Translations under genes and position numbers: made by a program
Part shown: positions 18,184 to 27,091 of the stretch, one piece after another
Numbering within the stretch: position 1 is the stretch's first letter
How the letters are laid out: every line of letters starts with the position of its first letter
The notes under the pieces: generated by a model
Told to the model about the DNA's origin: nothing
Seen by the model: only the letters and a program-made list of their open reading frames with translations
The model's database searches: none
Source: Candidatus Acetothermia bacterium
Lineage (GTDB): Bacteria > Bipolaricaulota > Bipolaricaulia > RBG-16-55-9
Reading direction: 5' to 3'
NCBI GenBank assembly: GCA_016201405.1
Contig: JACQCZ010000014.1
Coordinates: 294,631-358,630 of the forward strand
Length of the DNA stretch: 64,000 nt

Positions 18184-18212
18184 TTGAAGCCGTTGGATGA
18201 TATTTTGATGAT
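18184..18212 (+). promoter_or_regulatory. Possible promoter of the histidine phosphatase gene
   Basis: TTGAAG, 17 bases, GATGAT (weak -10), then seven bases to the ATG at 18220. It is back to back with the pyrE promoter. Confidence 0.4.
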
Positions 18213-18219
18213 ATTCATT

Positions 18220-18894
18220 ATGGAACTTCTCTATCTTGTGAGACATGGCGAGACAGAATGGAATCGCAAGAACCTCTGCATGGGGCAGCTTGATATCCCA
18301 TTGAATGATCTGGGCATCAGACAGGCCGAGCGGCTTGCTGAGCGTCTTTCCAAGATAAAGATAGATGCACTCTATTCCAGCGATCTTTCAAGAGCATCCC
18401 AGACTGCTCAAATTATCGCGAAGAGGCGAACTCTCCGCCCAATTGCAATGAAAGATCTTCGTGAGATCTTTTTAGGAGAGTACCAAGGACTCAGCACAGA
18501 AGAGTTGCGCGAGAGATTTCCCAGTGCTTATCTGATTCCGAGTGGAAAGGCCGCACAGGCCAAAGAATTAGCATACCCGGAGATTGAGACCCGTACCCAG
18601 CTCTATAATCGCGGTGTCAAGATTCTCAATCAGATCTCGGACCAGCATCCGAATCAGACTGTGGTGATTGTCTCTCATGGAGGCCTCATTCGGTGCCTGA
18701 CTAGCTATGTCTTGGGACAGAACGCAAATTATAAAGAGGCAATCTTTTACAGTCTGGCGATGGATTGCTCGAACTGCTCGATCACGCTGGTCCGAAAAGA
18801 GCCAGATGGCCTATTCAAGTTAGCCGTCGTCAACGACACATCCCACCTGGATGGCCTTCATGATGAATCAGTGGATGAGCGGGACTTCGGCTAG
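18220..18894 (+). CDS. Histidine phosphatase family protein (GpmB/CobC-like)
   Basis: 224 aa phosphoglycerate-mutase-like phosphatase. The catalytic histidine is H9 in LVRHGETEWN, followed by the QLDIPLNDLGIRQAE segment, SSDLSRASQTA with the second arginine, the acidic REIFLGEYQG and VIVSHGG with the second histidine. Members dephosphorylate small phosphorylated metabolites such as sugar phosphates, alpha-ribazole phosphate or nucleotides. There is no cobamide gene beside it, so a CobC role is not supported. The last 27 bases overlap the convergent DUF309 gene. The start at 18220 places the family N-terminus directly at the start codon. Confidence 0.87.
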   Translation: MELLYLVRHGETEWNRKNLCMGQLDIPLNDLGIRQAERLAERLSKIKIDALYSSDLSRASQTAQIIAKRRTLRPIAMKDLREIFLGEYQGLSTEELRERFPSAYLIPSGKAAQAKELAYPEIETRTQLYNRGVKILNQISDQHPNQTVVIVSHGGLIRCLTSYVLGQNANYKEAIFYSLAMDCSNCSITLVRKEPDGLFKLAVVNDTSHLDGLHDESVDERDFG

Positions 18895-19245
18895 ATCGAA
18901 TGTGCCGGGCTCTCTCTGCCAGACTTCGAATCTTTTTAGCCATTCTTCTAACTGTGGAACGAGAATATTGAGGGAGATTTTTGTGCATGTTTTTTGATAA
19001 GGCCGTAGCTGTGGAAGACCGCTGCTCAAGACTTTGTGCGCCCCCTCAAAATTTCCCCGCTCTGCATGGTAAAAGGCAACTGCCAATTTGATGAGTCCCT
19101 GATAGAGATCACGGAGCGGTCCCTCTTCTTCACGCCAGGCATCCTCTAAAACTTCATGGCACTCAAAAAAGTGGCGCTCATTGAAGAGACGAATCCCTTC
19201 ATCAAGCGCCAGGCTCCAGTCTGCTTGGCTTTTCTTGTGTGTCAT
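18868..19245 (-). CDS. DUF309-family protein
   Basis: About 125 aa, helical, with the DUF309 signature FNERHFFECHEVLEDAWR near residues 21-38, followed by LYQGLIKLAVAFYH. The conserved glutamates and histidines in a helical repeat suggest a metal- or ligand-binding bundle, but no biochemical role is known to me. The start is uncertain. The ATG at 19245 fits the family; an ATG at 19281 lies almost on top of a TATTAT box on the same strand and would be missed by a transcript starting there. The 3' end overlaps the phosphatase gene. Confidence 0.8.
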   Translation of the reverse strand: MTHKKSQADWSLALDEGIRLFNERHFFECHEVLEDAWREEEGPLRDLYQGLIKLAVAFYHAERGNFEGAHKVLSSGLPQLRPYQKTCTKISLNILVPQLEEWLKRFEVWQREPGTFDLAEVPLIH

Positions 19246-19377
19246 GTTCAGGAAGCGCTGTCTATTTTCATATCCACCCATATATAATAGGATCGGGATC
19301 GAAGTGAGGGGCTGTCAAATGCACAAATGCATTTGAATTAATCAATATTTTACGAGGACTCCTGGAGGTGTCCAGTT

Positions 19378-21432
19378 GTGAATCGAACGCTCGTATTTGT
19401 GCTCGTCCTTGCCGCATTGGCAGTGGCGGGTTTTCTAATCTACAAGTCGTTGGCGCCTGCGCCAACGACTCAGCCAGCAACAAGTCAGCAGAATAATCAA
19501 AACCAAGCGCAAACGCAGAATCCCTCGCAGACTCAACAGCCGACAACGACCACTCCGCCCCAGACCAATACAACGCCAAGCCAGACTACCCAGCCCGCGA
19601 CATCAAATCCACAGACCACCACTTCAACTCCGGCTGGCGATTCGTCACCAGCGGTCTATACAGGAAAAGTGAAGAGTCCGAACGTCTTCGTACAAGCCGG
19701 CATTGCTGGTGTCAATACTCTTGATCCGGCGCATTCCTATGACACCGCCAGCAGCGAAATCATCATGAACATCTATGACAATCTGATTGCCTTTGATGGG
19801 CCGAGCACCGAGAAATTCGTCCCCATGCTGGCCACAAGCGTTCCAACAGTCGAGAATGAGTTGCTGAAGCTAAACGCCGATGGCACGATGATGATGACCT
19901 TCCCCATTCGCTCCGGAGTCAAATTCCAATCGGGCAAGGAGATGACGCCCGAGGATGTTGTCTATTCATTCCAGCGGATCATGATTCACAGCCATCCTGA
20001 CAGCCCAGCCTGGATCTTTCTAGAAGATCTGCTTGGTGTGGAAGACTTTGGCGATTTGGCGGCCAAAGTTGGCGATGACAAAGCTTGTCAGATGCTGATC
20101 GATTCCGTTCATGTGGATGGCCAGAATGTCATTTTCAAATTCCCGCAGCCCTCGGCCACCTTCCTCTCACGGATCGCGCATGGAGCCACCTGGGGCTCCA
20201 TCACCAACAAAGAGTACGTCATTGCTCATGGAGGCTGGGACGGGAAGTGCGAGGACTGGCGAAAATATTATCAAATCGACAAAGAGAAGTTGCCGCTGCA
20301 CGCTGCTGCCGATGGCACAGGCCCCTTCAAACTGGAGCGTTGGACTCCTGGCGAAGTGACTGTCCTTGTGAAGAATCCAGACTACTGGCGCGGAGCTGCC
20401 AAGCTCGACCGGGTCGAGTTTCGCGTCGTTCCGGAGTTCGGCACACGCAAGCTGATGATCCAGCAGGGCGATGCCGACATGATTGATGTGCCACGCCCCT
20501 ATATCAGCCAGATGAAGGGATTGGCGGGCGTCCGCACCATCTATGACATGCCATTGATCGCCGACACGACTGCCTTCTTCAACTATGACATCCCCACAGA
20601 AGGAAACCCCAATATCGGCACGGCCAGGATGGATGGCCAAGGCATTCCACCGGACTTCTTTACCGATGTCGATGTACGAAAAGCCTTCAATTATTCGTTC
20701 AACTGGAAGGAGTTTCTCGATCAAATTTATTTGGGGGAAGCGACACAGCCCAATGGCCCGATTCCCAGCTCATTGCCCTATGTCAACAAAGAGAATCCGA
20801 AATACTTCTTTGATTCCAAACAAGCCGAGGAGCATTTCCGCAAAGCCTGGGGCGGCAAGCTGTGGGATCTCGGCTTCAAGTTCACCATCATCTATAACGA
20901 GGGGAACGAGCAGCGCAAAGTGGCCGCCGAGATGCTGAAAGAGAACATCGAAGCTCTCAATGACAAGTTCCATATTGAAGTGCGCTCGGAGCCCTCTTCC
21001 ACATTTCTAGATGACTTCCGATCTCGAAAGGTCCCGCTCTGGATCTCCGGCTGGCAGTCGGACTTCCCCGATCCACACAACTTCATCCAGCCCTACATGC
21101 ACAGCCAAGGCGCGCATGCTGTACGTGAGAGTCTGAAGAAGATCGGCAATTTCGATAATGAGATCATTGCTGCTGCACACGAGACTGATCCGGCCAAGCG
21201 CCAAGCCATCTACTATCACTTGCAGCAAGAGGCGTATGACCTGGCTATTGATATCTTCATGGTGGACTTGACCGATCGAGAGTGGCAGCGCACCTGGGTC
21301 AATGGCTGGTCGTACAATCCCATCTGGCCAGGCACGGTGCGCTATCTCTATGGGGTCTCGAAACAAGACAATGGCCAGATCGATCCGCGAATCCTGACCG
21401 ATATGCCAGGCTCAAAGACGGATAGCTGGTAG
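19378..21432 (+). CDS. Substrate-binding protein of a peptide-type ABC importer (SBP family 5)
   Basis: 684 aa, OppA/DppA family, longer than most. The N-terminus has a membrane segment (4-22) with no lipobox cysteine, so it is probably anchored by that helix. A linker of about 65 residues made almost only of Gln, Thr, Pro, Asn and Ser follows (28-90), then the solute-binding domain from about 100, beginning with GVNTLDPAHSYDTASSE and with a typical TPEDVVYSFQRI. The family collects peptides, oligosaccharides or other solutes outside the membrane. The start is a GTG with TGGAGGTG seven bases upstream. A TATAAT at 19283 is a possible promoter. The two permease genes follow directly. Confidence 0.9.
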   Translation: MNRTLVFVLVLAALAVAGFLIYKSLAPAPTTQPATSQQNNQNQAQTQNPSQTQQPTTTTPPQTNTTPSQTTQPATSNPQTTTSTPAGDSSPAVYTGKVKSPNVFVQAGIAGVNTLDPAHSYDTASSEIIMNIYDNLIAFDGPSTEKFVPMLATSVPTVENELLKLNADGTMMMTFPIRSGVKFQSGKEMTPEDVVYSFQRIMIHSHPDSPAWIFLEDLLGVEDFGDLAAKVGDDKACQMLIDSVHVDGQNVIFKFPQPSATFLSRIAHGATWGSITNKEYVIAHGGWDGKCEDWRKYYQIDKEKLPLHAAADGTGPFKLERWTPGEVTVLVKNPDYWRGAAKLDRVEFRVVPEFGTRKLMIQQGDADMIDVPRPYISQMKGLAGVRTIYDMPLIADTTAFFNYDIPTEGNPNIGTARMDGQGIPPDFFTDVDVRKAFNYSFNWKEFLDQIYLGEATQPNGPIPSSLPYVNKENPKYFFDSKQAEEHFRKAWGGKLWDLGFKFTIIYNEGNEQRKVAAEMLKENIEALNDKFHIEVRSEPSSTFLDDFRSRKVPLWISGWQSDFPDPHNFIQPYMHSQGAHAVRESLKKIGNFDNEIIAAAHETDPAKRQAIYYHLQQEAYDLAIDIFMVDLTDREWQRTWVNGWSYNPIWPGTVRYLYGVSKQDNGQIDPRILTDMPGSKTDSW

Positions 21433-21442
21433 ATTCGTAAGT

Positions 21443-22567
21443 ATGGCATCTTTCATCCTCCGGCGGCTTCTGCTTCTGCCTCTAATCGCCTTTGGGGTGA
21501 CTCTGCTCATCTTTTCGATGTTGCAGCTCCTCACTCCCTATCAGCGGCTCAGTCTCTATGTCAAAGATAGCGCCATCCAGCGCTACACGCCCGAGCAGCT
21601 CGATCAGCTCATCACGCTCCATGGATTGGACAAACCGGTCTTCTTGCCATTCCAGTTTGGGGGCAAAGATTGCAGTGGAATCTGCTACTGCAGCTGCACG
21701 CCCCAATATCTAAGCTGGCTAGGCAACATCTTTCTTCATGGCAATTTGGGCTGGTCTGAGACTGATAAGATGCCGGTCTCTAAAGCCCTGCTCAGCAGGA
21801 TTCCAGCCACGGCCGAGCTGGCCATACTGGCGATTCTGCCATTGATTGTCGTTGGAATCTCGATGGGGATTGTCGCCTCTGTCAATCACAATAAGCCCAT
21901 TGATCATGTCACACGGCTGCTATCCATTACGGGCTATGCCTTCCCCACATTCGTCTTTGGATTGCTGGTCCTGCTCATCTTTTATGGAGAGCTTGGCTGG
22001 TTTCCGCCAGGGCGCCTCTCCAACTGGGCTTCGTGTGTGGTGAACAACGACTCATTCTGCGATGCCTCTCATGTTGCCTCTTACGTCAACTACACTGGGC
22101 TTAATATATTGGACACACTTCTCAACGGCCGGTTCGACATCTTCTTAGATTCACTGCGCCATCTCATCCTTCCGGTGGTCACGCTCTCGTATGTGAGCTG
22201 GGCTCTGATTGTGCGCATCACGCGCTCCAGCATGTTAGAGACACTTCGGCAAGATTATGTCACAGTCGCCCGGGCCAAAGGGCAGCGCGAAGATGTCGTC
22301 ATTCGGCGTCACGCGGCGCGCAACGCGCTCATTCCTGTCGCGACAATCTCTGGGCTTGTCTTTGCGGGCTGGCTAGGTGGTGTGGTCATCACCGAGACGA
22401 TCTTCAATTACAGAGGGCTGGGAAAGTTTGCAGCAGATGCAGCCATTTCGCTTGATATTCCCTCGGTGCTTGGCTTTACGCTGCTGGCAACTTCGCTTCT
22501 GGTCATCATGAACTTGATTGTCGATCTACTCTATGCCGTCATTGATCCGAGAGTGAGGATGGATTGA
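21443..22567 (+). CDS. ABC importer permease, DppB type
   Basis: 374 aa, about 40 longer than DppB. The N-terminal helix reads ASFILRRLLLLPLIAFGVTLL, and the coupling-helix segment for the ATPase is RAKGQREDVVIRRHAARNAL near 275. Extra length sits in two outside loops: a cysteine-rich loop with CSGICYCSC between helices 1 and 2, and a second with ASCVVNNDSFCDASH. These could form disulfides outside the cell. The gene starts 10 bases after the binding-protein stop and overlaps the next permease. Confidence 0.92.
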   Translation: MASFILRRLLLLPLIAFGVTLLIFSMLQLLTPYQRLSLYVKDSAIQRYTPEQLDQLITLHGLDKPVFLPFQFGGKDCSGICYCSCTPQYLSWLGNIFLHGNLGWSETDKMPVSKALLSRIPATAELAILAILPLIVVGISMGIVASVNHNKPIDHVTRLLSITGYAFPTFVFGLLVLLIFYGELGWFPPGRLSNWASCVVNNDSFCDASHVASYVNYTGLNILDTLLNGRFDIFLDSLRHLILPVVTLSYVSWALIVRITRSSMLETLRQDYVTVARAKGQREDVVIRRHAARNALIPVATISGLVFAGWLGGVVITETIFNYRGLGKFAADAAISLDIPSVLGFTLLATSLLVIMNLIVDLLYAVIDPRVRMD

Positions 22568-23490
22568 TCAAAAAAATCCTGAGAAACCCGCTCTCGTTTG
22601 CAGGCTGTTTTATCTTAATTATTTTTTCGGTCGTAGCTCTGGGGGCTCCATTCTTTGCGCCACCGGAGCGGCCTTGCACTCCGGCAGTCTCTTACTGGCT
22701 GCCCGGCTGGGCACTCAGCGCATTTGGAGTCGATGTGAGCAATTGCAAAGCCTACACCATCCCCCATGATGGCCGCTGGCCCGATCCCAAGCCACCTTCT
22801 GACACGCACCTGCTTGGCACGACGGCAGGCCAATATGACATCCTCTATGGGCTGATCTGGGGAACGCGCACGGCATTTTCGGTGGGAATTGTTGTTGTTC
22901 TCTGCATTGCGAGCCTAGGTGTCTTTTTGGGGTCAGTCTCTGGCTACTTTGGCCGCTGGGTCGACGAGCTGATCATGCGCGTCACCGAAGTCTTTCTCTC
23001 TTTCCCATTTTTAATTGCCGCGATTGTGCTCACCTCCATTTTGGGCAAAGGGCTGGACAAGATCATGATTGCGCTGATCGCCTTTGGCTGGCCCACCTAT
23101 GCCAGACTGGTACGCGGAGATATTCTGGCGGTTAAAGAGCGCGAATATGTTCAAGCTGCTCGGGCTACCGGGGCAGGGCATCTTCGCATCATCTTTCGTC
23201 ATATCTTGCCCAATACTATATATCCCGTCTTTGTGCTCGCCTCGCTCGATATGGGTGCGATTGTGCTGACAGCAGCGGCGCTTAGCTTCCTGGGGCTTGG
23301 CTCCGAAGTGGGCTTTGCCGACTGGGGACAGATGATCAGCTTTGCGCGTAACTTTATTACCGAGCTTGGCTCCTACTGGTGGACAGTGGTCTATCCGGGC
23401 TTGGCCATCGTCTTCTTTGTGCTGGGTTGGAACCTCATTGGAGACGCCTTCCGCGATATTCTCGATCCGCGCATGAGTGGGTCGCGCTAA
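22564..23490 (+). CDS. ABC importer permease, DppC type
   Basis: 308 aa, DppC/OppC family. The N-terminal segment KKILRNPLSFAGCFILIIF, the outside segment HLLGTTAGQYDILYGLIWG and the coupling loop REYVQAARATGAGHLRII are typical. It also carries extra outside sequence with two cysteines (PCTPAVSYWL and VSNCKAY). The start is a TTG overlapping the previous TGA. No DppD/DppF ATPase gene follows, so the ATP-binding subunits must be encoded elsewhere. A palindromic repeat follows 23 bases later. Confidence 0.92.
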   Translation: MIKKILRNPLSFAGCFILIIFSVVALGAPFFAPPERPCTPAVSYWLPGWALSAFGVDVSNCKAYTIPHDGRWPDPKPPSDTHLLGTTAGQYDILYGLIWGTRTAFSVGIVVVLCIASLGVFLGSVSGYFGRWVDELIMRVTEVFLSFPFLIAAIVLTSILGKGLDKIMIALIAFGWPTYARLVRGDILAVKEREYVQAARATGAGHLRIIFRHILPNTIYPVFVLASLDMGAIVLTAAALSFLGLGSEVGFADWGQMISFARNFITELGSYWWTVVYPGLAIVFFVLGWNLIGDAFRDILDPRMSGSR

Positions 23491-23513
23491 ACTTCCAGTC
23501 AGTGGATTAGCTC

Positions 23514-23545
23514 GTCATTCCCGCGAACGCGGGAATCCAGGAATC
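23514..23545 (+). repeat. Dispersed palindromic repeat, copy 1
   Basis: A perfect stem ATTCCCGCG-AA-CGCGGGAAT (23517-23536) inside the wider pattern GTCATTCC...GGAATCCAGGAAT. The same outer sequence occurs twice more near 37.4 kb. It resembles REP-like elements spread in many genomes. Confidence 0.75.
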
Positions 23546-23836
23546 ATGCCAACAGAACGCATCGAACCAATCTTTTCAGCTCTCACAATCACTGCATCTT
23601 GTAGAATATCCAAAGAAACTTTTACTCGTGTCGTGAATAGATTCTTACGAAATGGGGTGATTGAGGTGAAGAAGAAAGAGGTCAATCCCAATGGCTATTG
23701 GGCCGTCACGGAAGAGGGCGAGTTTGAATATCGTGAACTGGAGTCTCATGAAGTCTTGGAGACGATGCCATTCGCCAAAGCTAGAAGCCTTGCGGCATTC
23801 TTTATGTGGCAGTTCATCGAGTCGGTGGGGGAGTGA
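23546..23836 (+). CDS. Possible winged-helix protein, maybe a fragment
   Basis: 96 aa, not matched to a named family. Residues about 10-60 look like a winged helix-turn-helix: a helix ending SALTITASCRISKETFTRV, then VVNRFLRNGVIEVKKK and GYWAVTEEGEFEY like a wing. The ATG lies directly after the palindromic repeat and has no ribosome site, so the gene may be a truncated copy of a longer regulator, or not expressed. It ends before the Crp-family gene. Confidence 0.4.
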   Translation: MPTERIEPIFSALTITASCRISKETFTRVVNRFLRNGVIEVKKKEVNPNGYWAVTEEGEFEYRELESHEVLETMPFAKARSLAAFFMWQFIESVGE

Positions 23837-24075
23837 CGCCCATTACACTGCTTCAGCACCAGCATTTGTGTGTAAGCTCAATCACTGACGCACTTGATTG
23901 GGGCTCCTTCCGCATCAATTGGCATGAGAGAGGACTTCTGTCTCATCGCCGGGGAGCCGCAGGGGTCACCCAGCTCAAACCAAATTCAGGGAATGGACAC
24001 ACCCAGTTGGCAAAATCCATCGCCACCCATCCTTCGGGGGAGATGTCTTCCAGATTACAGTACCCCCTAAGCATT

Positions 24076-24795
24076 ATGTCCACCAAGATGAATCGAACCT
24101 ACGTGTACGGCAGCATAGCCCGGCCTTCAGAGACTCAGGGAGGTCTAGGGGGAACTCGTCTGAACCAGATGATCGAGCGGGTCGTCTCTCGGTCCAACGA
24201 GCGCCTTTACCAAAAGGGAGACATCGTCTATCAGCCAGGGGATGTGGACGATTCTGTCTATTACATCAAGTCCGGCAAGATCAAGCTGGCCTACCTGGAT
24301 GAGAGTGGACGAAAGCTCACGCTGACCATTTTGGGTGAAGGGGAGCTCTTTGGAGAGATGGTCCTGATCGGGAGGCAGAAGCGCGAGCTGATGGCTCAAG
24401 TGTTGCAGGACAGCGTGCTGTATGAGCTTGAGCGCACTCAGTTCCTAGAGCTTCTGCGAAGCAGCCCAGAGCTGGCCATCGAAGTGATGGAGCTCTTTGG
24501 CAATCGCACGCGGGATATTGAGCGCAAGCTCGAGGATTTGGTCTTCAAAGACATCCCAACCCGGCTTTCGCGCCAGATTTTGAAGCTGATCGAGCAGCAC
24601 GGCGTGGACACAGACGACGGCGTGCAGATCGACTTCAAGATCACGCACAAAGAGCTGGCCGATCTGATAGGAAGCGCCCGCGAGAACACCACCAGCGCAC
24701 TCAACCGGCTGGCCAAAGAGGGTATCTTAGATAAAAAGAGATACCACATCGTTGTCAAAGACGAAGAGCGCCTGAAGGAGAAGAGCGGGACTTGA
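24076..24795 (+). CDS. Crp/Fnr-family transcription regulator
   Basis: About 239 aa. The N-terminal cyclic-nucleotide-binding-like domain has [34 protein letters not shown] and [13 protein letters not shown]. The C-terminal winged helix has the recognition helix [19 protein letters not shown], with the R-E-N-T-T-S pattern of FNR/NtcA-like regulators. No N-terminal cysteine cluster is present, so it is not an iron-sulfur FNR. The ligand is unknown. The start is uncertain: ATGs at 24043, 24076 and 24088 are all in frame and none has an ideally placed ribosome site; the open frame extends back to 23806, where its sequence is not protein-like. The 240 bases before it hold nothing else I recognise. 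yidD follows. Confidence 0.88.
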   Translation: MSTKMNRTYVYGSIARPSETQGGLGGTRLNQMIERVVSRSNERLYQKGDIVYQPGDVDDSVYYIKSGKIKLAYLDESGRKLTLTILGEGELFGEMVLIGRQKRELMAQVLQDSVLYELERTQFLELLRSSPELAIEVMELFGNRTRDIERKLEDLVFKDIPTRLSRQILKLIEQHGVDTDDGVQIDFKITHKELADLIGSARENTTSALNRLAKEGILDKKRYHIVVKDEERLKEKSGT

Positions 24796-24829
24796 TTCAC
24801 CCGCCAACAGTCCTTTAGAATTTGGGGGA

Positions 24830-25042
24830 ATGTTTCGCTGGGGGCTGTCAATTGTAATCCGAGGCTATCAACGTTTCATCTCTCCCCTCTCTTCTCCTTC
24901 GTGTCGTTTTGTCCCATCCTGTTCGGAATATGCCCATCAAGCTATTGCCAAATATGGCGCGCTGCGCGGGTGTTGGCTCGCGCTTAAGCGCCTTTTGAAG
25001 TGCCACCCCTGGCATCCTGGCGGGATTGACCGGGTGCCCTAA
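24830..25042 (+). CDS. yidD: Membrane protein insertion efficiency factor YidD
   Basis: 70 aa, the size of YidD. Motifs are YQRFISPLS, the cysteine-containing [15 protein letters not shown], and [15 protein letters not shown]. The protein helps YidC insert proteins into the inner membrane. GGGGGA lies upstream of the ATG. It is usually found with rpmH-rnpA-yidC, but here sits between a Crp-family gene and uvrB, 32 bases before the latter. Confidence 0.95.
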   Translation: MFRWGLSIVIRGYQRFISPLSSPSCRFVPSCSEYAHQAIAKYGALRGCWLALKRLLKCHPWHPGGIDRVP

Positions 25043-25048
25043 GTTTTG

Positions 25049-25074
25049 GGCTGTGTTATAATTTAAACACAGCC
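25049..25074 (+). promoter_or_regulatory. Palindrome with extended -10 at the uvrB start
   Basis: Perfect 9-base arms GGCTGTGTT / AACACAGCC separated by 8 bases, ending directly at the uvrB ATG. TATAAT (25057-25062) preceded by TG one base earlier (an extended -10) lies in it, 12 bases before the start codon. Candidate damage-response operator plus leaderless promoter. Confidence 0.55.
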
Positions 25075-27087
25075 ATGAAATCCACATTGGCAGGACAACA
25101 ATTCCAGATCTCGTCGCGATTCCAGCCTGGGGGCGATCAGCTCAAGGCGATCGCTGATCTGACAGAAGGAATCCGCAAGGGACTCAATTTTCAGACCTTG
25201 ATGGGCATCACAGGCTCTGGAAAGACATTCACCATCGCCAATCTCATTCAGAATTTGCAGCGCCCCACACTAGTCATTTCGCACAACAAGACATTGACAG
25301 CGCAGCTCTGCAATGAGTTCAGAGAATTCTTTCCCAATAACGCCGTCCATTACTTCGTCAGCTATTATGATTATTATCAGCCCGAAGCCTATATTCCTCA
25401 CACTGACACCTATATTGAAAAAGACTCTTCGATCAACGAAGAGCTGGACAGATTGCGCCATGCAGCGACTAGCTCGCTCTTTGAGCGGCGCGATGTGATC
25501 ATCGTTGCCAGTGTCTCGTGCATCTATGGCTTGGGACATCCAGATGACTACCAGGCTATGACCCTGATGTTGCGCGTTGGGGAGAGTGCAGACCGCGACG
25601 CGATTTTGCGAAGACTGGTCGAGCTGCAATATACCCGAAATGACATCGGCTTTGGCCGAGGGACCTTCCGTGTGCGTGGCGACTCTGTGGAATTGATTCC
25701 CGCTTACAACGAGAATGTGATGCGGATCGAGATGTTTGGCGATGAGATCGAAAAGATCACCGAGCTCGACGCCATCACTGGCAAAAAGGTCTTAGAGCAC
25801 GACCGGATGAGAATCTACCCGGCCAGCCACTTCATCACGCCGGGTGAGAAGCTCGACCGGGCGCTCCAGTCCATCGAAGCGGAACTGGGGGAGCGGCTTG
25901 AGTGGTTCCAGAAGTATGACAAGCTGTTGGAAGCCCAACGAATTGGACAGCGCACCAAATATGATCTGGAGATGCTGCGCGAGTTAGGGTTTTGCAGCGG
26001 CATTGAGAACTACTCGCGCCATCTGACTGGGCGGGCTGCGGGTTCACGCCCCTACACACTTCTAGATTATTTCCCAGATGATTTTCTAATTATTGTTGAT
26101 GAGTCACACCAGACTATTCCACAACTGCATGCCATGTACAACGGCGATCAATCTCGCAAGAGAGTCCTGATTGAACATGGATTTCGATTGCCATCAGCAG
26201 CAGACAACCGCCCACTCAAGTTTGAGGAATTTGAGTCATTGATCGGACAGGTCATCTTTATGTCGGCCACGCCTGGCCCATACGAGACGCGGACGAGCGA
26301 GTGCTTTGTAGAGCAGATCGTCCGGCCAACGGGTCTGCTCGATCCTGAGGTGGTCGTTCGCCCTATTGAAGGCCAGATCGATGATCTGATTGGCGAGATC
26401 AAAGAGGTGACGGATCGCCAGGAGCGCGTTCTGGTCACGACGCTGACCAAAAAGATGGCCGAGAACTTGACGGACTATCTGGTCGAAGCGGGAGTCAAGG
26501 CCCGTTATCTCCATTCTGATATAGAGACCCTGGATCGCGTCGATATTCTGCATGACTTGCGCTCTGGCGAATTTGATGTTTTAGTGGGAATCAACTTGCT
26601 AAGAGAAGGACTGGACTTGCCAGAGGTCTCGCTGGTCGCAATTCTGGATGCAGATAAAGAGGGCTTTTTGCGCTCTGAGACATCGCTTATCCAGACCATT
26701 GGCCGCGCGGCAAGAAATGTGAAAGGAAAAGTGATCCTCTATGCCGACAAGATCACAGGCTCGATGGAGCGGGCTATTCGGGAGACGGAGCGCCGCAGGA
26801 TAATTCAGGGTGAGTTCAATAAAAAACATGGCATTACCCCAGAGACGATTCAGAAAGAGATCAAGGAGTTTCTGCCTGAATTGCAGCGCGATAAGACAGC
26901 TAAGAAGCAGCGTGCGATGACCCATGAGAGGGCAAAGAACCTCACAGACCGCGAGCTGGCCGATCTGATCCACAAGCGCGAAGCTGAGATGTTTGAGCTG
27001 GCCAAAAACCTCAAATTTGAACAGGCTGCTAAGATTCGTGATGAGCTGAAAGAGCTTCGCAAGCAGCTTGTGGGGGTGACTTCCTAA
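25075..27087 (+). CDS. uvrB: UvrABC excision nuclease subunit B
   Basis: 670 aa, full-length UvrB. It receives damaged DNA from UvrA, verifies the lesion with its beta-hairpin and recruits UvrC. Walker [10 protein letters not shown] is at about 43, the hairpin region contains [10 protein letters not shown] near 93, helicase motifs include [28 protein letters not shown] and QTIGRAARN, and the C-terminal UVR domain is [16 protein letters not shown]. It shares a transcription unit with the M42 peptidase (4-base gap) and the fusion hydrolase (3-base gap). Confidence 0.98.
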   Translation: MKSTLAGQQFQISSRFQPGGDQLKAIADLTEGIRKGLNFQTLMGITGSGKTFTIANLIQNLQRPTLVISHNKTLTAQLCNEFREFFPNNAVHYFVSYYDYYQPEAYIPHTDTYIEKDSSINEELDRLRHAATSSLFERRDVIIVASVSCIYGLGHPDDYQAMTLMLRVGESADRDAILRRLVELQYTRNDIGFGRGTFRVRGDSVELIPAYNENVMRIEMFGDEIEKITELDAITGKKVLEHDRMRIYPASHFITPGEKLDRALQSIEAELGERLEWFQKYDKLLEAQRIGQRTKYDLEMLRELGFCSGIENYSRHLTGRAAGSRPYTLLDYFPDDFLIIVDESHQTIPQLHAMYNGDQSRKRVLIEHGFRLPSAADNRPLKFEEFESLIGQVIFMSATPGPYETRTSECFVEQIVRPTGLLDPEVVVRPIEGQIDDLIGEIKEVTDRQERVLVTTLTKKMAENLTDYLVEAGVKARYLHSDIETLDRVDILHDLRSGEFDVLVGINLLREGLDLPEVSLVAILDADKEGFLRSETSLIQTIGRAARNVKGKVILYADKITGSMERAIRETERRRIIQGEFNKKHGITPETIQKEIKEFLPELQRDKTAKKQRAMTHERAKNLTDRELADLIHKREAEMFELAKNLKFEQAAKIRDELKELRKQLVGVTS

Positions 27088-27091
27088 GAAT

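Noticed and set aside
18220-18894. CobC (alpha-ribazole phosphatase) of a cobamide operon
   Set aside because: No cob genes nearby; the fold is too broad for that call although a B12 mutase is in the window.
19460-19650. Tandem DNA repeat
   Set aside because: The repeated look is a Gln/Thr/Pro-rich protein linker of the binding protein; no exact DNA unit repeats.
23514-23545. CRISPR repeat
   Set aside because: A single copy here, with no regular spacing to the other copies 14 kb away and no cas genes.
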